Part shown: one piece after another, positions 5,067-8,773 of the stretch
Layout of the letters: every line of letters starts with the position of its first letter
How positions within the stretch are numbered: the first letter of the stretch is position 1
Origin: Afipia sp.
GTDB lineage: Bacteria; Pseudomonadota; Alphaproteobacteria; Rhizobiales; Xanthobacteraceae
Length of the DNA: 8,773 nucleotides
Direction: 5' to 3'
NCBI GenBank assembly: GCA_020056155.1
Contig: JAGVII010000405.1
Coordinates: forward strand, 1 to 8,773
The notes under the pieces: model-generated
Database searches by the model: none
What the model saw: the letters and a program-made list of their open reading frames with translations, nothing else
What the model was told of the DNA's origin: nothing
Program-made: the position numbers and the translations under genes

Positions 5067-6953
5067 ATGAGTTTCTACTTTGTTCAGTTCCTGACCGGTC
5101 TGGCGAGCGCGGCGTCGCTGTTTCTCGTGGCATCGGGCCTGTCGATCATATTCGGCGTAACGCGGATCGTGAATTTCGCGCATGGCGCGTTCTACATGCT
5201 TGGCGCTTATGTTGCGTTCACGCTGACTGAGCGGCTGTCCGGTACGCTGGGATTCTGGGGTGGCATTGTCGTCGCCGCGCTTGTCGTCGCGGTCCTGGGC
5301 GTGCTGGTCGAGATGGTGTTACTGCGGCGAATTTATAAGTCGCCTGAACTGTTCCAGCTTCTCGCCACTTTCGGTCTGACACTGATGGTTCAGGATATCG
5401 TGGTCATGATCTGGGGGCCGGACGATCTCGTAGGCCGCCGCGCACCCGGATTTCGCGGTGCAGTGGATTTTTTCGGCCAGAACGTTCCAACCTATGACCT
5501 TTTTCTGATCGTGCTTAGCCCTGTGGTGCTGGGTGCGTTGTGGCTGCTATTCCGGCGTACACGCTGGGGCATTCTGGTTCGCGCGGCGACGCAGGACCGC
5601 GACATGGTGGCCGCGCTCGGTGTCAACCAGAAGTGGCTGTTCACCAGTGTGTTCGCGCTGGGTGTATTCCTGGCGGCGCTCGGCGGCGCGCTGCAAATTC
5701 CGCGCGACGCTGTTCATCATGCGATGGACCCGCGCATTATCGTCGACGTCTTCGTCGTGGTCGTGATCGGGGGCCTCGGCAGCATCACCGGCGCGTTCGT
5801 TGCAGCGGTGCTGGTCTCGGAACTCAATGCATTCGGGATCCTGATATTCCCGAAGATATCGATTATTCTCGTATTTCTTGTCATGGCCGCGGTCCTCATC
5901 GTCCGGCCGTGGGGCCTGTTCGGAAAACCGGAGGCCCCGGCGCGCAAAACTCCTGGGCTCACCATCCGTCCGTGGCGCCCGCTGACGACGAACGAGCGGT
6001 TTGCGATGCTGGCCGTGCTGATCGTCGCGGCTGCGCTTCCGCTGTTCGGCGGGAATTACGCACTCACGGTCGGCGCTGAGATCGCGATTTTTGTGATCTT
6101 CGCCGCCAGTCTTCATTTCCTGATGTCGGTGGGCGGCCTGGCGTCGTTTGGCCATGCTGCCTATTTTGGCCTTGGGGCTTATGGCGTCGCATTCTTCGCC
6201 AAGGCCGCCGGCCTGCCGATGATTGCTTGCTTGCTGCTCGGGCCGCTGTTTGGGTTGTTCGGTGCGGCAATCTTCGGATTTTTCGCAGTTCAACTGTCAG
6301 GCGTCTACTTTGCGATGCTGACGCTGGCCTTCGCACAAATCGTCTGGTCGATCGCGTTCCAGTGGGTGAGCGTGACCGGCGGCGATAACGGAATACTGGG
6401 TGTCTGGCCCGCGGCGTGGGCGGCAGAGCCTGCCAGTTTCTACTGGCTGTCTCTCGGCATCGCGACATCGGCTGTGGTGGCGCTTCGCATCATCGTGTTC
6501 TCGCCGTTCGGTTACGCTCTGCGCGCGACACGCGATTCCATCCTGCGGAGCGAGGCGATCGGCATTGACGGCAAACGCATTCAATGGACCGCGTTCGTGA
6601 TCGCAGGGACCGTCGCGGGCGTGGCCGGTGCGCTGTTCGCGTATCTCAAGGGTAGCGTTTTCCCGGACAGCCTCGGCATCTCGCTTTCGGTGGATGCGCT
6701 GGTGATGGTGCTGCTCGGCGGCGTCGAGACGATATCAGGCGCGGTGGTCGGTGCCATTGTCTTCAAGGCTCTCAACATCTGGCTGGTGAGTCAGACGGAT
6801 CTGTCCAAGCTGGTGCTTGGCGCGATTATCGTGCTGATCGTGGTTGCCTTCCCCAAGGGTATCGTCGGCATGATCGAAACCATTCGCGCAAGGCGTCAGT
6901 CGCAATCGTCGAAGTCTGCCACTCTGGCATCACGAATCGAGACCGCGGAATGA
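5067..6953 (+). CDS. Fused LivH-LivM permease of the ABC importer
   Basis: This 628-aa membrane protein joins the two permease subunits that are usually separate. Residues 1 to about 288 are LivH-like, with SGLSIIFGVTRIVNFAHGAF (23-42) and the cytoplasmic coupling loop RAATQDRDMVAALGVN (172-187). A hydrophilic linker with several prolines and basic residues spans about 287-312. Residues 313 to about 602 are LivM-like, with GGLASFGHAAYFGLGAYG (356-373) and the coupling loop LRATRDSILRSEAIGID (485-501). Each half is a bundle of hydrophobic segments, and both coupling loops are intact, so one polypeptide should dock both ATPases. The basic and serine-rich tail (608-628) is probably cytoplasmic. 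The ATG at 5067 has only a weak ribosome site (GGA at 5058-5060), in contrast to the binding-protein gene. The stop overlaps livG as ATGA. LivHM fusions occur in some proteobacteria, and I see no frameshift suggesting an artefact. Confidence 0.93.
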   Translation: MSFYFVQFLTGLASAASLFLVASGLSIIFGVTRIVNFAHGAFYMLGAYVAFTLTERLSGTLGFWGGIVVAALVVAVLGVLVEMVLLRRIYKSPELFQLLATFGLTLMVQDIVVMIWGPDDLVGRRAPGFRGAVDFFGQNVPTYDLFLIVLSPVVLGALWLLFRRTRWGILVRAATQDRDMVAALGVNQKWLFTSVFALGVFLAALGGALQIPRDAVHHAMDPRIIVDVFVVVVIGGLGSITGAFVAAVLVSELNAFGILIFPKISIILVFLVMAAVLIVRPWGLFGKPEAPARKTPGLTIRPWRPLTTNERFAMLAVLIVAAALPLFGGNYALTVGAEIAIFVIFAASLHFLMSVGGLASFGHAAYFGLGAYGVAFFAKAAGLPMIACLLLGPLFGLFGAAIFGFFAVQLSGVYFAMLTLAFAQIVWSIAFQWVSVTGGDNGILGVWPAAWAAEPASFYWLSLGIATSAVVALRIIVFSPFGYALRATRDSILRSEAIGIDGKRIQWTAFVIAGTVAGVAGALFAYLKGSVFPDSLGISLSVDALVMVLLGGVETISGAVVGAIVFKALNIWLVSQTDLSKLVLGAIIVLIVVAFPKGIVGMIETIRARRQSQSSKSATLASRIETAE

Positions 6954-7741
6954 GCGTCGCACCCACATTGCTTGCAGTCGAAGGGCTGACCAAATCCTAT
7001 GGCGGCGTTCACGCCGTGCGCGGCGTGTCGTTCTCGCTGTCGGCGGGTGAAATCCTGGCGCTGATCGGTCCCAACGGGGCCGGCAAGAGCACGTGCTTCG
7101 ACATGCTCAACGGCCAGAACATACCGGACAGCGGCAAGATCCATCTGCTTGGTCAGGATACCGTGGGCAAGAAGCCCCGCGCGGTCTGGCGGCTCGGTGT
7201 CGGGCGCACCTTCCAGATTACCGCGACGTTTCCCACCATGACTGTGCGTGAGAACGTGCAGGTTCCCCTGGTGTCGTACAATTCTCAGCTGTTCAACATG
7301 TGGCGCTCGGCGCCGGGGTTTGAGCGTGCCGAGGCGGACCGGCTTCTCGATCTCGTCGGCATGAGCGGCTACGCCGAGCGCCCATGCGGTGAACTCGCCT
7401 ATGGTGATCTCAAGCGGCTTGAGCTTGCGATAGCACTCGCCAATCAGCCGAAGCTGCTTTTGATGGACGAGCCAACCGCGGGCATGGCACCGCGCGAGCG
7501 GATCGCGCTGATGCAGCTCACCGCGCGGATCGCGCGGGAAAAATCGATCGGGGTTCTGTTCACGGAGCACGACATGGATGTGGTGTTCGAACATGCCGAC
7601 CGCATCCTGGTGCTCAACCGGGGCGCGCTGATCGCGGAGGGTTCGCCGGAGGAAGTCCGGCGCAATCCGCAGGTACGCGCGATCTATCTTGGCGAAGGCC
7701 TGGTTTACGATGCGCGCCATCGCGAGGGATCATCGGCATGA
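6950..7741 (+). CDS. livG: LivG-like ATP-binding subunit of the ABC importer
   Basis: This 263-aa ATPase powers import together with LivF. Visible motifs are Walker A GPNGAGKST (40-48), the Q-loop at F88-Q89, a signature LAYGD (149-153), Walker B LLLMDEP (169-175) and the switch histidine H207 in TEHDMD. The signature differs from the textbook LSGGQ; Tyr-Gly-Asp/Glu/Gln forms are common in LivG. The C-terminus carries VRAIYLGEG (242-250), the tail typical of this subfamily. The start codon overlaps the permease stop and the stop overlaps the livF start (ATGA both times), so the three are co-translated. The gene symbol reflects subunit type, not proven amino acid transport. Confidence 0.92.
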   Translation: MSVAPTLLAVEGLTKSYGGVHAVRGVSFSLSAGEILALIGPNGAGKSTCFDMLNGQNIPDSGKIHLLGQDTVGKKPRAVWRLGVGRTFQITATFPTMTVRENVQVPLVSYNSQLFNMWRSAPGFERAEADRLLDLVGMSGYAERPCGELAYGDLKRLELAIALANQPKLLLMDEPTAGMAPRERIALMQLTARIAREKSIGVLFTEHDMDVVFEHADRILVLNRGALIAEGSPEEVRRNPQVRAIYLGEGLVYDARHREGSSA

Positions 7742-8442
7742 AGCTCTCGGTGCAGGGACTGAACAGTTATTACGGGCCGGCGCATATCCTGTTCGATGTT
7801 GCGCTCGAGGTGGGAGAGGGCGAGGTGGTGGCGCTTCTCGGCCGGAACGGCGCGGGAAAGTCGACGACGTTTCGCTCGATTGTCGGTCTGGTCGAACAGC
7901 GCGAAGGCCAGATCGTTTTCGAAGGTCAGGACGTATCGAACCAGCCGACCCACGCCATTGTCCGCAGCGGGCTTGGCTATGTGCCGGAGGAGCGGCGGAT
8001 ATTCACAGATCTCACCGTCGAAGAGAATCTCGAAGTCGGACGCCAGCCGCCGCGGCCGAATGCGCCGCAGTGGAGCCGCGAGAAGCTATTCAACCTGTTT
8101 CCAAATCTTGGCGAGATGCGCGGCCGCTTGGGCGGGCGCATGAGCGGCGGCGAGCAACAGATGCTGACCATCGCAAGAACCTTGATGGGCAACCCGTCGC
8201 TGGTGTTGCTGGATGAGCCGTCCGAAGGACTATCGCCAAAGATTGTAGAGCAGATGGTGAGCGCGATCCTGGCGATGAAGAAGGAGGGGGTCAGCATCGT
8301 CGTCTCCGAGCAGAATCTCCACTTTGCCAATCTGATATCGGATCGCGCTTATATCATTGAGCGCGGCCGCATCTGCTTCAGCGGCACCATGAGTGAACTT
8401 GAGGCCCGTCCGGACATTCGCGATGCGCATCTGGCTGTGTGA
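7738..8442 (+). CDS. livF: LivF-like ATP-binding subunit of the ABC importer
   Basis: This 234-aa ATPase is the partner of LivG. Motifs are Walker A GRNGAGKST (35-43), YVPEERRIF around the Q-loop region (81-89), signature MSGGEQQ (135-141) and Walker B LVLLDEP (156-161 region), followed by SEGLSP. The switch position reads SEQN (190-193), with Gln192 where most ABC ATPases have His; this is usual for LivF, so it supports the subunit call rather than indicating a defect. A GAGGG ribosome site lies at 7724-7728, nine bases before the ATG, which overlaps the livG stop. The length is normal for LivF. It is the last transporter gene; a 53-bp gap separates it from the regulator gene. Confidence 0.93.
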   Translation: MKLSVQGLNSYYGPAHILFDVALEVGEGEVVALLGRNGAGKSTTFRSIVGLVEQREGQIVFEGQDVSNQPTHAIVRSGLGYVPEERRIFTDLTVEENLEVGRQPPRPNAPQWSREKLFNLFPNLGEMRGRLGGRMSGGEQQMLTIARTLMGNPSLVLLDEPSEGLSPKIVEQMVSAILAMKKEGVSIVVSEQNLHFANLISDRAYIIERGRICFSGTMSELEARPDIRDAHLAV

Positions 8443-8444
8443 CT

Positions 8445-8463
8445 GGTGCTGGCGGCCTGCACC
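8445..8463 (+). repeat. Weak hairpin after livF
   Basis: GGTGC (8445-8449) pairs with GCACC (8459-8463), and after one T-T mismatch two more G-C pairs close a three-base loop. No T-run follows. It may mark the 3' end of the transporter mRNA, but it is too weak to call a terminator, and the regulator gene may be co-transcribed. Confidence 0.25.
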
Positions 8464-8495
8464 GTCAGGAAAAGAGAAATGCTGGGGGTTAAAAA

Positions 8496-8773
8496 ATGGC
8501 CAAGGCCGCTCTGAAAAAGGCTCTGAACAAGGCCGCGCCGACCAATGCCGGTGCTCAAGGTAAAGCAGCATCTTTGGTCACGAGAGCCGTTCCCAAGAGG
8601 AATACCAAGGGGCCAAAACCATCCTATGTCCTCGACGATCAGATCGGATTCATTCTGCGTCAGGTCTGGCAACGCCACGCGACGATCTTTGCGAAGGAAA
8701 TCGGGATCAATCTGACGCCGACGCAATGGGCGGCTTTGGCGAAGCTCACCGAGACCGGGCCGTGTTCCCAGAA
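8496..8773 (+). CDS. MarR-family transcriptional regulator, 3' end outside window
   Basis: Ninety-two residues are visible before the window ends, with no stop. From about residue 44 the sequence YVLDDQIGFILRQVWQRHAT is a typical first helix of MarR dimers. It is followed by LTPTQWAALAKLTETGPCSQ (73-92), the start of the winged-helix domain. MarR proteins bind palindromic operators as dimers and usually release DNA on binding an aromatic ligand, so the perfect palindrome at 44-57 is a plausible target. The first 43 residues are an Ala/Lys-rich tail with eight Lys, two Arg and no acidic residue, unusual for a family whose members normally begin near the first helix. The ATG at 8496 is chosen for GGGGG at 8484-8488, seven bases upstream; an ATG at 8479 is out of frame and soon stops. 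The resemblance to the NicR-type MarR group of nicotinate degraders is an impression, not a measured match. Confidence 0.85.
   Translation, partial: MAKAALKKALNKAAPTNAGAQGKAASLVTRAVPKRNTKGPKPSYVLDDQIGFILRQVWQRHATIFAKEIGINLTPTQWAALAKLTETGPCSQ

Noticed and set aside
4077..5183. 368-codon open frame on the minus strand opposite the binding protein
   Set aside because: It is a GC-codon shadow of the clearly real binding-protein gene; its Arg/His-rich composition matches no recognisable family and it spans the SBP-permease gap and hairpin.
5009..5230. Short open frame starting on the binding-protein stop
   Set aside because: It runs through the 5019-5043 hairpin and overlaps the permease in another frame; composition is shadow-like.
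5547..6293. 248-codon open frame on the minus strand inside the permease
   Set aside because: Highly charged (Arg, Glu, Asp, His) antisense reading of hydrophobic membrane codons; a typical shadow of a permease gene.
7394..7408. LivG signature LAYGD as a defective ATPase
   Set aside because: Tyr-Gly-Asp/Glu/Gln variants are normal in LivG-type ATPases, and Walker A, Walker B and the switch His are intact.
6896..7720. 274-codon open frame on the minus strand opposite livG
   Set aside because: Shadow of livG, which has all ABC ATPase motifs; the antisense product is low-complexity and Arg/His-rich with no family features.
8305..8316. Missing switch histidine in LivF (SEQN)
   Set aside because: Gln at this position is the usual state in LivF proteins, so it is a subunit hallmark rather than a lesion.
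1..8773. CRISPR array, tRNA/rRNA, insertion sequence or phage genes
   Set aside because: No spaced direct repeats, no tRNA- or rRNA-like segments, no transposase or integrase motifs, and no terminal inverted repeats were seen; the genes are compact and uniform in composition.

Overview
This is an 8.8-kb stretch of high-GC (roughly 60%) DNA. Its genes all point the same way and are tightly packed. The style suggests an alphaproteobacterium, most likely from the Bradyrhizobium/Rhodopseudomonas/Afipia group: livGF-type transporter genes, a fused LivH-LivM permease, ATGA stop/start overlaps and a MarR regulator with an IGF-LR-VWQRH-type first helix. The genus is an inference from style, not from a database match.

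Layout. Bases 1-142 hold a candidate promoter (TTGACA at 14-19) with a perfect 14-bp palindrome (44-57) where the transcription start should lie, followed by a hairpin in the leader. Four overlapping catabolic-type genes follow: a 6-hydroxynicotinate reductase-like iron-sulfur protein (143-1612), a UPF0280 protein related to the ApbE flavin transferases (1609-2517), and two tandem DUF1185/'amino acid synthesis' paralogues (2510-3094, 3091-3675). A 113-bp gap with two inverted repeats leads to a branched-chain-amino-acid-type (HAAT) ABC importer: periplasmic binding protein (3789-5009), a strong GC hairpin (5019-5043), fused LivH-LivM permease (5067-6953), LivG ATPase (6950-7741) and LivF ATPase (7738-8442). 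The window ends inside a MarR-family regulator (8496 to beyond 8773) with a long basic N-terminal tail.

How it may work together (inference). The importer would bring in a small carboxylated or amidic compound, plausibly an N-heteroaromatic acid such as a hydroxynicotinate. The Fe-S reductase-like protein would reduce its ring, and the two DUF1185 proteins would act on it or on the product. The UPF0280 protein could attach or handle a flavin for the reductase. The MarR protein is a candidate for binding the palindrome in front of the first gene. Substrate, reaction order and the roles of UPF0280 and DUF1185 cannot be settled from sequence. No other nicotinate-pathway gene (hydroxylase, enamidase) lies in the window, so 'nicotinate' rests on one family resemblance. 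This four-gene module plus importer is the best candidate here for an undescribed system.
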